Positions 48,237 to 57,375 are shown, counted from the first letter of the stretch. The stretch is 64,000 nucleotides of DNA from Rhodocyclaceae bacterium (GCA_030824275.1 JAVBXY010000003.1:209715-273714), one strand, 5' to 3'. Numbers and translations: made by a program. The notes: generated by a model from the sequence alone, not told the origin.

Positions 48237-49699
48237 GCAACATGACAACGGCGCCGAAAGCTATCCGTATCGCCATCCTCGCCATGGGCGGCGAGGGGGG
48301 CGGCGTCCTCGCCGACTGGCTGGTGGACATGGCCGAGCATGAAGGCTGGACGGCGCAGACCACTTCGGTGCCCGGCGTCGCCCAGCGCACCGGCGCCACC
48401 ATCTACTACGTCGAGATGTTCCCGGCTTCCGAACGAATGCCCGTGCTGGCAATGATGCCGACGCCCGGCGACGTGGATCTGGTGATCGCCTCCGAACTCA
48501 TGGAGGCCGGCCGTGCCATGCAGCGCGGGCTGGTGACGCCCGAGCGCACGACCCTGGTGACGTCGACCCATCGCGTCTATTCCATGACCGAGAAGACGGC
48601 CATGGGCGATGGCCGCGTCGATGCCGCCGAGTTCATCAAGGCAGGCCAGGCCGCTGCTCGCCGTCTCGTCAGCGCCGACTTTTCCAAGCTGGCGGAAGCG
48701 GCGCGCAGCGTCATCAGCTCGGCCCTGTTCGGTGCCGCTGCTGGCAGCGGCGCGCTGCCCTTCGGCCGCGATCGCTTCGAGGAAGCGATTCGTCGTGGGG
48801 GCATTGGTGTCGAGTCCAGCCTCAAGGCCTTCGCCGCCGGTTTCGCGGCTGCGCAGGGTGAGAAGGTGGACGTCGCTGCGACCGACACCCCGGTTCGCGC
48901 TCCGGCCGGCCAGCTTGCGCCGTTGGCCGAGCGCGTGCGGCGCGAGTTCCCGGTGCCTGCCCATGGCATTCTTTTCGAGGCCATCGTCCGCCTCGCCGAG
49001 TTCCAGGACCTGGCCTACGCCGCCGACTACCTCGACCGCCTGAAGCCCTTCGTCGCCCGTGGCGACGGCCGCCTGCTGGCCGAGGCCGCTCGTTATCTGG
49101 CGGTGTGGATGGCCTACGACGACGGCATCAAGGTGGCACAGGAAAAAATCAAGTCGGCCCGCTTCGACGGCGTGGCCAAGGACGTGCGTCTTGGTCAGGA
49201 TCAGTTGCTGGACATCCGCGAGTTCCTCCACCCGCGCATCGAGGAAGTCGCCGACATCCTGCCGGCCGGATTCGGCCGTTGGCTGCTGACTTCGTCAGTC
49301 GCCAAGGCCTTTTTCGGCAAGCCCAAGATCGTCACGACGACTTCGTTGCGCGGGTTTTTTTCACTTTGGATCGTGGCCAGTCTGCGGCCCATGCGGCGCG
49401 GTTCGCTGCGCTTCCAGCGCGAGGATGCGCAGATCAAGGAATGGCTGGCGCGGCTGGAGAAATTGGCGGCCGAGGACTACGATCTGGCGGTGGTTTTCGC
49501 CGCCGTGCCGCGCCTGATCAAGGGCTATGGCGATACGCATGTACGCGGTCACCATAATCTGACCGCCGTGATCGAGGCCTTGCCCCGTGTGCGTAAACTG
49601 TCGGCGCCGGCGGGGACGCTGAACGCATTGATCGCCGCCGCTCTGGCCGACGAGGACGGCAAGGCCCTGGGCGCCGCACTGAAAGGAATTCCGGCATGA
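48233..49699 (+). CDS. Indolepyruvate oxidoreductase beta/gamma-type subunit (IorB-like)
   Basis: A 488-aa partner of the preceding subunit. The N-terminal 2-oxoacid oxidoreductase gamma-type domain reads IAILAMGGEGGGVLADWLVDMAE and SVPGVAQRTGATIYYVE. A long C-terminal DUF6537-type domain (about residues 230-485) is found in the large IorB variant. Together the two make the CoA-acylating 2-oxoacid oxidoreductase. The dispersed element (copy 20) encodes RRLVSADF. Overlaps both neighbours. Confidence 0.85.
   Translation: MSNMTTAPKAIRIAILAMGGEGGGVLADWLVDMAEHEGWTAQTTSVPGVAQRTGATIYYVEMFPASERMPVLAMMPTPGDVDLVIASELMEAGRAMQRGLVTPERTTLVTSTHRVYSMTEKTAMGDGRVDAAEFIKAGQAAARRLVSADFSKLAEAARSVISSALFGAAAGSGALPFGRDRFEEAIRRGGIGVESSLKAFAAGFAAAQGEKVDVAATDTPVRAPAGQLAPLAERVRREFPVPAHGILFEAIVRLAEFQDLAYAADYLDRLKPFVARGDGRLLAEAARYLAVWMAYDDGIKVAQEKIKSARFDGVAKDVRLGQDQLLDIREFLHPRIEEVADILPAGFGRWLLTSSVAKAFFGKPKIVTTTSLRGFFSLWIVASLRPMRRGSLRFQREDAQIKEWLARLEKLAAEDYDLAVVFAAVPRLIKGYGDTHVRGHHNLTAVIEALPRVRKLSAPAGTLNALIAAALADEDGKALGAALKGIPA
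48660..48683 (+). repeat. Dispersed 24-bp element, copy 20 (in iorB-like gene)
   Basis: Forward copy: GCCGT, CTCGT, CAGCGCCGACTTTT. It is read as RRLVSADF. Confidence 0.9.
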
Positions 49700-50667
49700 G
49701 CATCAGCTTGAAAGTGGCCGCCGTCGAGCGGGCCAACGACCTGATCACTGCCTTCCGTCTGGTTGCCGCCGATGGAGGCCGCCTTCCCGGTTGGGCGCCG
49801 GGCGCCCACATCAAGCTGAGCCTGCCGCTGGAAGGCGGCAGCGCACAACGCGCCTACTCGCTGATGAACACCGATGCGGCCGCCGATCCGGCAGCCGGTG
49901 TCGCCGAATACCGCATCGCCGTGCGCCGCGAGGACGAAGGGCGTGGCGGCTCACGTTACCTGCATGCCACGGTCAAGGCCGGCGACGTGTTGGTTGCCGC
50001 GGCGCCGAAGAACGAGTTCCCGCTGACGCCCACCGACGACATCGTGCTGGTGGCCGGCGGCATCGGCATCACGCCCATCCTGTCGATGGCCGCCGCGCTG
50101 ACCCGGCTGGGCAAACGCTACAACGCCCACTACAGTGGCCGCAGCGCATCGCAACTGGCCTTCGTCGAAGAATTCAAGGCCCTGGCCGGAAATAGCCTGA
50201 GCCTGCATGCCGACGACGACGCTACCAGCGCCCTCAACATCGCCACCCTGCTGGCTGCCTACAAGCCGACCCAGCACATCTATGTCTGCGGCCCCAAGGG
50301 CCTGATTGACGCGCTGCTGGCCGCTGCCAGGAAGGCCGGCTGGACCGACGACCATCTGCACTTCGAGCTATTCACCGAGGCCGCCGCCCAGTCCGGCGAC
50401 CAGCCCTTCACCCTGGTGCTGGCCCAAAGCGGCCGTGAATTGACCGTCTCCGCCGACAAGACCATCCTCGACGTGCTGGTCGATGCCGGCCTTGATCCCA
50501 TGTTCGACTGCAAGCGTGGCGAGTGTGGTGTCTGTGCCTGCGGCGTGATCGAAGGCGAAGTGGATCACCGCGACTACTGCCTCTCGGATGCCGAGAAGGC
50601 CAGCAACAAGACCATCCAGACGTGTATCTCGCGGGCGAAATGCGCGCGTCTGGTCATCGATATGTAA
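49696..50667 (+). CDS. Class I-type Rieske oxygenase reductase (FMN/FAD, NAD, [2Fe-2S])
   Basis: A 323-aa phthalate-dioxygenase-reductase/VanB-like protein. The flavin domain carries AYSLMNT; the NAD domain VAGGIGITPILSM; the C-terminal plant-type ferredoxin has CKRGECGVCACG and a distal Cys (QTCISRAKC). It passes NADH electrons to the ring-hydroxylating oxygenase whose genes follow at 50700. ATG 49696 overlaps the iorB-like stop. Confidence 0.9.
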   Translation: MSISLKVAAVERANDLITAFRLVAADGGRLPGWAPGAHIKLSLPLEGGSAQRAYSLMNTDAAADPAAGVAEYRIAVRREDEGRGGSRYLHATVKAGDVLVAAAPKNEFPLTPTDDIVLVAGGIGITPILSMAAALTRLGKRYNAHYSGRSASQLAFVEEFKALAGNSLSLHADDDATSALNIATLLAAYKPTQHIYVCGPKGLIDALLAAARKAGWTDDHLHFELFTEAAAQSGDQPFTLVLAQSGRELTVSADKTILDVLVDAGLDPMFDCKRGECGVCACGVIEGEVDHRDYCLSDAEKASNKTIQTCISRAKCARLVIDM

Positions 50668-50699
50668 GAACCGGTAAGACCATAAAAGGAGACGCAGGC

Positions 50700-52037
50700 A
50701 TGGACAAGTACCGCAACAATCCGGACGCCGTGAAGGCCCTGGTCCGGGACGACAAGGTGCATCGCGACATCTACATCGATCCGGAAATCTTCGATCTGGA
50801 GATGGAGCATTTCTTCCGCAACGTGTGGATGTTCCTTGGCCACGACAGCCAGATTCCCAATCCCGGCGACTACTACACCGCCAACATCGGCGGCGAACCC
50901 GTGATCATGTCGCGCCACACCGACGGCACTGTCAAGGTGATGCACAACCGCTGCCCGCACAAGGGCGCCAAGGTCGTCACCGACGAACTCGGCAACACCG
51001 GCAAGTTCTTCCGCTGCCCCTACCATGCTTGGACCTTCAAGACCGACGGCACCATGCTCGCCGTGCCCTTCAAGCAGGGCTACGAGAAGACCGATTTCCA
51101 CGAGTGCGAGGCCGGCAAGGGCTTGGTTCCGGTGAAGAACGTCAAGGTCTATCGCGGCTTCGTCTTCGTCAAGATGAGCGACCATGGCCCCGGTTTCGAG
51201 GAATATTTCGGCGATAGCCTGTCCTCCATCGACAACATGTGCGACCGCTCGCCGGTAGGCGAAGTGGAAGTGGCCGGCGGTACGCTGCGCTACCTGCACA
51301 ACACCAACTGGAAGCAGTTCGTGGACAATCTCCACGACACCTGCCATCCCATGGTGACCCACGAATCCGCCGCCGGCACCGCCCGCGAACTGTGGGCCGG
51401 TCAGCCCGAGGACGCCGTCAAGCCCATGGCCGTGGAGCTGGTCTGGCCCTTCATGAACGGTTACGAATGGTTCGACGGCATGGGCATCAAGCTCTATGAG
51501 AACGGCCATTCCTACACCGGCGTAAACTTCTCCATCCACTCGGCCTATTCCGACATCCCGGAATACACCGAAGCCATGGAAAAGGCCTACGGCAAGGAGC
51601 GCGCCGAGGCCATCCTCAAGGAGGCTCGCCACAATACCGCCTACTACCCGAACATGACCATCAAGGGCGCCATCCAGGCCATGCGCGTAGCGCGGCCGAT
51701 CTCGGTGGACAAGACCGTCATCGAATCCTGGACCTTCCGCCTCAAGGGCGCGCCGGACAAGCTGCTGGAGCGCACCTGCATGTACACCAGGCTGATCAAC
51801 GCGCCGACCGCCGTCGTCGGCCATGACGACCTCTACATGTATCGCAACATCCAGGAAGGTCTGGAATCGCAAGCCAACGACTGGGTCAGCCTGCACCGTC
51901 TGCATCAGGAGGGCGAAGCCGAGGCCGTGGCCAAGGGCCCGGTGGTACTCAACGGCACCAGCGAAGGCTCGATGCGGCACCAGTACCGCACCTGGGCGAA
52001 ATTCATGACCATGAGTATGCAGGGAGACAAGAAATGA
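50700..52037 (+). CDS. Aromatic ring-hydroxylating (Rieske) dioxygenase alpha subunit
   Basis: A 445-aa catalytic subunit. The Rieske cluster ligands are C85-H87 (CPHKG) and C106-H109 (CPYHAW). The mononuclear iron site is in DNLHDTCHPMVTH: bridging D213, ligands H216 and H221, with the third carboxylate further on. ATG 50700 follows AAAGGAG (50685-50691). The substrate is not readable from sequence; context suggests indole-3-acetate or a related indole, as in Rieske-type auxin-degradation loci. Anthranilate would be an alternative, but the downstream CoA route argues against it. Confidence 0.9.
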   Translation: MDKYRNNPDAVKALVRDDKVHRDIYIDPEIFDLEMEHFFRNVWMFLGHDSQIPNPGDYYTANIGGEPVIMSRHTDGTVKVMHNRCPHKGAKVVTDELGNTGKFFRCPYHAWTFKTDGTMLAVPFKQGYEKTDFHECEAGKGLVPVKNVKVYRGFVFVKMSDHGPGFEEYFGDSLSSIDNMCDRSPVGEVEVAGGTLRYLHNTNWKQFVDNLHDTCHPMVTHESAAGTARELWAGQPEDAVKPMAVELVWPFMNGYEWFDGMGIKLYENGHSYTGVNFSIHSAYSDIPEYTEAMEKAYGKERAEAILKEARHNTAYYPNMTIKGAIQAMRVARPISVDKTVIESWTFRLKGAPDKLLERTCMYTRLINAPTAVVGHDDLYMYRNIQEGLESQANDWVSLHRLHQEGEAEAVAKGPVVLNGTSEGSMRHQYRTWAKFMTMSMQGDKK

Positions 52038-52519
52038 GCTGGCAGCCGACCGAGCAGGACCTGATCAAATTCGTCGTCCGCGAAGCCCGCACCCTCGACG
52101 AGAAGCGCTACGACGACTGGTGGGAGATGTTTGCCGAGGATGGTTACTACTGGGTGCCCCTGAAGCGCGGCCAGACCGACCGCTGGACCCACACCTCGCT
52201 GATGCACGAGGACAAGCTGCTGCTCAAGCTCCGTGTCGAGCGCCTGAAGAAGCCACGCGCCTTCTCCCAGCATCCGGAATCCTTCTGCCACCACGTCCTG
52301 CAAACACCGGAAGTGGAGTCCATGGATCACGGGGCCAATGCCTATCGCGTGCGTACCGAATACATGTACACCGAGATCCGTGCTGACGACAAGTTCGTCA
52401 CGGCCGGCACCATGTACTACGACCTGCGAGTCGTCGATGGCGCACTGAAGATCGTCCTCAAGCGCGTGGATATGCTCGACTGCGAAGCACCGCTGCCCTC
52501 CATCCAACTCTTCCAGTAA
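52034..52519 (+). CDS. Aromatic ring-hydroxylating dioxygenase beta subunit
   Basis: A 161-aa SnoaL-like cone-fold structural subunit that forms the alpha3-beta3 oxygenase. FVVREARTLDEKRYDDWWEMFAEDGYYWVPL at the N-terminus and TAGTMYYDLRVVDGALKIVLKRVDML at the C-terminus are typical. It overlaps alpha by four bases and ends directly before the ligase ATG. Confidence 0.92.
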   Translation: MSWQPTEQDLIKFVVREARTLDEKRYDDWWEMFAEDGYYWVPLKRGQTDRWTHTSLMHEDKLLLKLRVERLKKPRAFSQHPESFCHHVLQTPEVESMDHGANAYRVRTEYMYTEIRADDKFVTAGTMYYDLRVVDGALKIVLKRVDMLDCEAPLPSIQLFQ

Positions 52520-54154
52520 ATGACTACGGTATTCGAGTCCTTCCGCGCCAGCGCGGAGAAGTATGCGGCGCAGACCTTCCTGCACATCGTCGCCGACACC
52601 GCGGAGGCCTATGGCATTCCGCGCGGCGACACCAGCTACGGCGTGGCCCTGGCCGAAGTCGAGGCCCTGGCCGGGCGCTACGCAAAGGCTGGTTACGGCC
52701 ATGGCCATCGCGCCGGGCTGCTGCTGGAGAATCGGCCGTCCTTCTTCCTGCACTGGCTGGCCCTGAACAGCCTCGGCATCTCGGTGGTACCCATCAATGC
52801 CGAGATGCGCGCGGCGGAACTCGATTACCTGATCAGCCACAGCGAGATGCTCTTCGCCGTGGCGCTGCCGGGGCGGGCCGGCGATCTCGCCGCCGCCGCG
52901 CAGCGGGTCCAGCGCGCCGGCTTCGTCGTGGTCGATCCCGACCACATGGATGCGCTGACGCCGGCCGCCGAAGGGGCGCCGAAGTCGGGCAAGCCGGACG
53001 AGGCCAGCGAATGCGCGCTGCTCTACACCTCGGGCACCACGGGGCGGCCCAAGGGCTGCATCCTGCCCAATGAATACTTCCTTGCCGCTGGCCGCTGGTA
53101 TGCGGATATCGGTGGCCTGTGCGCTCTGCGCCCCGGCCAGGAGCGGCTGATCACGCCGCTGCCCATGGTGCATATGAACGCCATGGCCTACTCGACCATG
53201 GCCATGATCATGACCGGCGGCGCCTGCATTCCGCTGGACCGTTTCCACCCGAAAAGCTGGTGGGATGCCGTGCGCGATTCCGGCGCCACCGTCGTTCATT
53301 ACCTTGGCGTCATGCCGGCCATGCTGATGTCGGCGGCGCCTTCCGCGCAGGATCGCAAGCATGACGTGCGTTTCGGCTTCGGCGCCGGCGTCGCGCCCCA
53401 GCATCACGATGCCTTCGAGCAACGCTTCGGCTTCCCGCTGCTGGAAGCCTGGGCCATGACCGAGACCGGCGCCGGTGCCGTCATCATCGCCAATCACGAG
53501 CCGCGCAAGATCGGCACCGCCTGCTTCGGCAAGGCCGAAGCCGAGGTCGAATGGCGCATCGTCGATGATGAAGGCAAGGACGTCGGCGTCGATCAGCCCG
53601 GCGAACTGCTGGTGCGCCATCAGGGTGCCGATCCGACCTTCGGTTTCTTCAAGGGCTATTTCAAGGATGCCGAGGCTTCGGCGGAAGCCTGGGCCTGCGG
53701 CTGGTTCCATACGGGCGACGTGGTGCGCCGCGATGCCGATGGCGACTTCCATTTCGTGGACCGCAAGAAGAACGTGATCCGTCGCAGTGGCGAGAACATC
53801 GCCGCCGTGGAAGTGGAGAGCGTGCTCTTGCAGCATCCGGCGATCAAGAGCGTCGGCGTCGCCGCCGCGCCCGATCCGGTGCGCGGCGACGAAGTGCTGG
53901 CCTGCGTCGTGCTGCATGATGCGGAAAAGTCGGCGCTGACGACACGGCGAGAGGAACTGTCGGCAGACATCGTGAACTGGTGTCTTACCCAATTGGCCTA
54001 TTACAAAGCCCCCGGCTACGTTGCCTTTGTCGATAAACTGCCCCTCACCGTGACCAACAAGATCCAGCGTGCTGAACTCAAGCAACTTGCCCATTCCCTG
54101 GCCGGGACGGCGGAGTGTGTCGATACGCGCGGCATGAAGAAGCGCCAGGGATGA
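52520..54154 (+). CDS. AMP-forming acyl-CoA synthetase/ligase
   Basis: A 544-aa ANL-superfamily ligase. The P-loop is YTSGTTGRPKGC (about residues 169-180), then AMTETGAG, GWFHTGDVVRRDADGDF and the C-terminal hinge DRKKNVIRRSGENIAAVEVE. The N-terminal pocket would set the acid, which is unknown. Two options: 2-aminobenzoate, or a dioxindole-3-acetic acid as step before the thiolase-fold protein. Starts on the base after the beta stop. The dispersed element (copy 21) encodes EKSALTTRR in the small C-terminal domain. Confidence 0.85.
   Translation: MTTVFESFRASAEKYAAQTFLHIVADTAEAYGIPRGDTSYGVALAEVEALAGRYAKAGYGHGHRAGLLLENRPSFFLHWLALNSLGISVVPINAEMRAAELDYLISHSEMLFAVALPGRAGDLAAAAQRVQRAGFVVVDPDHMDALTPAAEGAPKSGKPDEASECALLYTSGTTGRPKGCILPNEYFLAAGRWYADIGGLCALRPGQERLITPLPMVHMNAMAYSTMAMIMTGGACIPLDRFHPKSWWDAVRDSGATVVHYLGVMPAMLMSAAPSAQDRKHDVRFGFGAGVAPQHHDAFEQRFGFPLLEAWAMTETGAGAVIIANHEPRKIGTACFGKAEAEVEWRIVDDEGKDVGVDQPGELLVRHQGADPTFGFFKGYFKDAEASAEAWACGWFHTGDVVRRDADGDFHFVDRKKNVIRRSGENIAAVEVESVLLQHPAIKSVGVAAAPDPVRGDEVLACVVLHDAEKSALTTRREELSADIVNWCLTQLAYYKAPGYVAFVDKLPLTVTNKIQRAELKQLAHSLAGTAECVDTRGMKKRQG
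53925..53948 (-). repeat. Dispersed 24-bp element, copy 21 (in ligase gene)
   Basis: Reverse copy: GCCGT, GTCGT, CAGCGCCGACTTTT. It is read as EKSALTTRR. Confidence 0.9.
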
Positions 54155-55317
54155 AGCGCAAAGACTATTCCGGCATCGCCGTCGCCGTCCCGGTGACCAT
54201 CCCCTATGTGCGCTACTCGACCCACGAGGCCCACTGGTGGCTGGCCCGCGTCCTGCGCGAACTGATCCAGGGTGCCGGCATCAAGAAAAGCGACATCGAC
54301 GGCCTCTGCGTCTCCAGCTTCAGCTTGGTGCCCGACACGGCCGTGGGCCTGATGCAGCATCTGGGCATGAGCCCGCGCTGGCTGGACCACATTCCCATGG
54401 GCGGCGCCTCCGGTGTCGTCGCCATGCGCCGCGCCGCGCGGGCCGTGCAGGCGGGCGATGCCAGCATCGTGGCGTGTATCGCTGGCGACACCAACCACGT
54501 CGCCTCCTTCCGTCTGATGCTGGGCGGCTTCTCGGCCTTCGCCCGCGACGCCACCTTCCCCTACGGTGCCGGCGGCCCCAATGGCAGTTTTGCCATGATC
54601 ACCGACGCCTACATGCGGCGTTACAACGTCAAGCGTGAGGACTTCGCCAAGCTCTGCGTGGCACAACGCGACAACGCGCTGAAGTTTCCCCATGCCCTAT
54701 TCAAGAAGCCGCTCACCATCGAGGAATACATGAACGCGCGGCCCATCGCCGATCCGCTGCACCTGTTCGATTGCGTCATGCCTTGCGCCGGCGCCGAGGG
54801 TTATCTCGTCATGTCGGCGGAAAAGGCCGCGGAGCTCGGCCTCAAATCGGCCCGCATCCTCTCCACCATCGAGCGCCACAACGCCATGCCCGACGATCCC
54901 ATGCAGCTCACCGGCGGCTGGGTGCTGGACCGCGATGAGTTCTATGGCATGGCCGGTGTGACGACCAAGGACATCGACTTCATCCAGACCTACGACGACT
55001 ACCCGGTGATCGCGCTGATGCAGATGGAGGACCTCGGCTTTTGCGCCAAGGGCGAGGGCTCGGCCTTCGTTCAGAGCAATAGCTTTACCCTTGACGGCAC
55101 GCTGCCGGCCAACACCTCGGGCGGCCAGCTCTCGGTGGGCCAGGCCGGTGCCGCCGGCGGCTACATCGGCATGGTCGAAACCATCCGCCAGCTCACCGGC
55201 CAGGCCCTGGGCAACCCGGTGCCCGATGCGGAGATCGGGCTTGTCTCCGGCTTCGGCATGATCAACTACGACCGCGGCATCTGTACCGGCGCGGCGATTC
55301 TGGCAAAGGGGGACTGA
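54151..55317 (+). CDS. Thiolase-fold (SCP-x/Ltp2-like) protein lacking the nucleophilic Cys
   Basis: A 388-aa thiolase-superfamily protein. The position of the thiolase nucleophile reads PMGGASGVVAMRRA (about residues 82-95), with no Cys. The usual GHP motif is GQAGAAGG (about 330). A C-terminal ICTGAAIL keeps a Cys. These changes resemble Ltp2-type retro-aldolases in steroid side-chain degradation, which work with a DUF35 partner. The next gene begins with a DUF35 domain. Cleavage of a tertiary 3-hydroxyacyl-CoA to a ketone plus acetyl-CoA is inferred. Confidence 0.75.
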   Translation: MKRKDYSGIAVAVPVTIPYVRYSTHEAHWWLARVLRELIQGAGIKKSDIDGLCVSSFSLVPDTAVGLMQHLGMSPRWLDHIPMGGASGVVAMRRAARAVQAGDASIVACIAGDTNHVASFRLMLGGFSAFARDATFPYGAGGPNGSFAMITDAYMRRYNVKREDFAKLCVAQRDNALKFPHALFKKPLTIEEYMNARPIADPLHLFDCVMPCAGAEGYLVMSAEKAAELGLKSARILSTIERHNAMPDDPMQLTGGWVLDRDEFYGMAGVTTKDIDFIQTYDDYPVIALMQMEDLGFCAKGEGSAFVQSNSFTLDGTLPANTSGGQLSVGQAGAAGGYIGMVETIRQLTGQALGNPVPDAEIGLVSGFGMINYDRGICTGAAILAKGD

Positions 55318-55318
55318 G

Positions 55319-56584
55319 ATGGCCAATCCGCTCAATCGCCCAAGCCGCAAGAATCCCATCGTCAAGACCCGGCTGCCGACCCTGCCGCCGACTACGCGCG
55401 GCCGCTTTGCGCTCGGCTTGACTGCCGCCGCCACTGAAGGCCGCTTTGAATTGCAGGTCTGCGCCGACTGTGGCGCCGTGCAGTATCCGCCCCGCGAAGC
55501 CTGCAATCAGTGCCTGTCGGTGGAACTCAAATGGACGCCGCAAAGCGGTGCCGGTGAGTTGATTGCGACGACCGTGCTTCACCACAGCAACGATTTGTTC
55601 TACCGCGACCGCATGCCCTGGCGCATCGGCATGGTTCGCCTTGACGCTGCAAATGACAAAGGCCCGAGTGTAGTGGCCCATCTGCACGGCGATGTCGGCG
55701 AAGCCCCCAGTCGCGTCCGCCTCACCGCACGACTTGATCGATCCGGCCAGGCCGTGATCTACGCCCTGCCCGAAAAGGAGACTCCCAACATGGCGGATGA
55801 CCCGCAATACCGCGAGACCACCTGCGACCCGAAGTTCCGCAAGGTGCTGGTCACCGATGGCAAAACTGCCCTCGGCCAGGCCGTGGTCAAGGCCCTGGCT
55901 GCCGCCGGTGCAGACCTGATCTGGGTCGGTCAGGCCGAGCCGTGGAAAATGTCGCCGGGCCTGGACAAGCTCAGGGAATTTCCGCAAGTCGCCATCGTGC
56001 CCCTTGACGTCACCGACGCCGATTCGGTGAACAAGCTGGCCGCCGAGATCGGCGGCAAGGTGGATATCGTCGTCAATACCGCCGAACTGCATCGCAGCGG
56101 CGGCATCGGTGATCGGGACAACACCGACACGGCGCGGCGAGAGATGGACGTGAATTACTTCGGCCTGCTGCGCCTGGGCCAGAGCTTCGGCGGGGCGATG
56201 AAGTTCCGCGCCGCCGATGGCCAGTCCTCGGCCGTGGCCTGGGTGAACCTGTTGTCCATCTACGCCCTGTCCAACTTCGCGCCCCACGGCACCTACTCGG
56301 CCTCCAAGGCCGCCGCCCTGTCCCTGTCGCAATGCCTGCGCACGGAACTCGGCGCCGCCGGCGTTCGGGTGATCAATGTCTTCCCCGGTCCCATCGACGA
56401 CGAGTGGAACCAGTTGTTGCCGCCGCCCAAGCTGGGCGCTTCGGTGGTTGCCTCGGCCATCGTCAAGGCGCTCAAGGACGGCGTCGAAGACGTCTATCCG
56501 GGCGACGTGGCCCAGGAGTGGCTGACCAAATACCGGGAGAACCCGAAAGTGCTCGAACTCGAATTGCGCGGAGGTGGGATGTGA
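55319..56584 (+). CDS. DUF35 (OB-fold/zinc ribbon) - SDR fusion protein
   Basis: A 421-aa two-domain protein. Residues 1-150 are a DUF35/ChsH2-like domain with a zinc ribbon (CADCGAVQYPPREACNQC, about 47-65) and an OB-fold. Residues 165-421 are a short-chain dehydrogenase with VLVTDGKTALGQA in place of the classic TGxxxGIG, and NLLSIYALSNFAPHGTYSASKAA (Ser, Tyr, Lys). An internal ATG (55790) preceded by AAGGAG (55775-55780) could start a separate SDR. The DUF35 part would partner the thiolase-fold protein; the fusion is unusual. Confidence 0.75.
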   Translation: MANPLNRPSRKNPIVKTRLPTLPPTTRGRFALGLTAAATEGRFELQVCADCGAVQYPPREACNQCLSVELKWTPQSGAGELIATTVLHHSNDLFYRDRMPWRIGMVRLDAANDKGPSVVAHLHGDVGEAPSRVRLTARLDRSGQAVIYALPEKETPNMADDPQYRETTCDPKFRKVLVTDGKTALGQAVVKALAAAGADLIWVGQAEPWKMSPGLDKLREFPQVAIVPLDVTDADSVNKLAAEIGGKVDIVVNTAELHRSGGIGDRDNTDTARREMDVNYFGLLRLGQSFGGAMKFRAADGQSSAVAWVNLLSIYALSNFAPHGTYSASKAAALSLSQCLRTELGAAGVRVINVFPGPIDDEWNQLLPPPKLGASVVASAIVKALKDGVEDVYPGDVAQEWLTKYRENPKVLELELRGGGM

Positions 56585-57375
56585 GCGCGCTGCTGAATAC
56601 GCTGGCGACTGCGTTGTCGGGTGGAAACGTTCGCATCGTCGACCTGACGCAAACCCTGTCGCCGGATTTTCCCGCCATCGTCCTGCCCCCGGAAATGGGC
56701 CAGAGCCAGCCCTTCCGTCAGGAGGCGATCTCGAAGTACGACGATCGCGGTCCCGGCTGGTACTGGAACAACTTCACCCTCGGCGAACACACGGGCACGC
56801 ACTTCGACGCACCCATCCACTGGGTCTCGGGCCGCGATTTGCCGAACAACGCCGTGGACACCATGCCTGCCGCCCACTTCATGGCGCCGGCCTGCGTGCT
56901 CGATTGCACCAAGGAGTCCGCCGAGAATCCCGACTTCCTGCTCACCGCCGAGTGGATCAAGGCCTGGGAAGCCAAGCACGGCCAGATTCCCAAGGGCGCC
57001 TGGGTGCTGATGCGCACCGGCTGGTCCAAGCATCTGACCGACCGCAACGACGCCGTGGCCTATCAGAACATGGACGCCACCGGCCAGCACACGCCGGGAC
57101 CGGATACCGAAGCCGTGCTGTTCCTGGTCAAGGAGCGCGACGTGATCGGCTTCGGCACCGAGACCATCGGCACCGACGCGGGCCAGGGCTTCCACCTGAA
57201 GCCGCCCTATCCGTGCCACTACTACATGCACGGCGCCGGCAAGTATGGCCTGCAGTGCCTGACCAATCTGGATCAGCTACCGACCACCGGCGCCATGATC
57301 GTCGCCGCGCCGCTGAAGCTGCGGCAAGGCAGTGGTAGTCCGTTGAGAGTATTCGCCTTGGTGGAAGAAGCATGA
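56581..57375 (+). CDS. Cyclase-family metal hydrolase (isatin hydrolase-like)
   Basis: A 264-aa protein with the cyclase-family metal motif HTGTHFDAPIHW (about residues 70-81), shared by isatin hydrolase and kynurenine formamidase. TMPAAHFMAPACVLDCT and the later GTDAGQGFHLKPPYPCHYYMHGAGKYGLQCLTNL are conserved features. It starts with GTG 56581, five bases after GGAGG and overlapping the previous stop. In this cluster isatin ring opening to isatinate is the more likely reaction, because no tryptophan dioxygenase or kynureninase is seen. Confidence 0.78.
   Translation: MSALLNTLATALSGGNVRIVDLTQTLSPDFPAIVLPPEMGQSQPFRQEAISKYDDRGPGWYWNNFTLGEHTGTHFDAPIHWVSGRDLPNNAVDTMPAAHFMAPACVLDCTKESAENPDFLLTAEWIKAWEAKHGQIPKGAWVLMRTGWSKHLTDRNDAVAYQNMDATGQHTPGPDTEAVLFLVKERDVIGFGTETIGTDAGQGFHLKPPYPCHYYMHGAGKYGLQCLTNLDQLPTTGAMIVAAPLKLRQGSGSPLRVFALVEEA

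Noticed and set aside
46011..48248. Long - strand open frame opposite the IorA-like gene
   Set aside because: Low-complexity Ala/Gly/His/Asp-rich translation typical of an antisense shadow; the + strand protein has TPP and Fe-S motifs.
50700..52519. Anthranilate 1,2-dioxygenase as the call for the Rieske oxygenase
   Set aside because: That enzyme gives catechol directly, which would bypass the CoA-dependent 2-aminobenzoyl-CoA genes downstream; not excluded by sequence.
51905..54094. Long - strand open frame opposite the ligase gene
   Set aside because: Shadow frame; the + strand has ANL ligase motifs and a fitting start.
56581..57375. Kynurenine formamidase as the call for the cyclase-family gene
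   Set aside because: Same metal motif, but no tryptophan dioxygenase or kynureninase nearby, while the neighbours suit isatin chemistry; kept only as an alternative.
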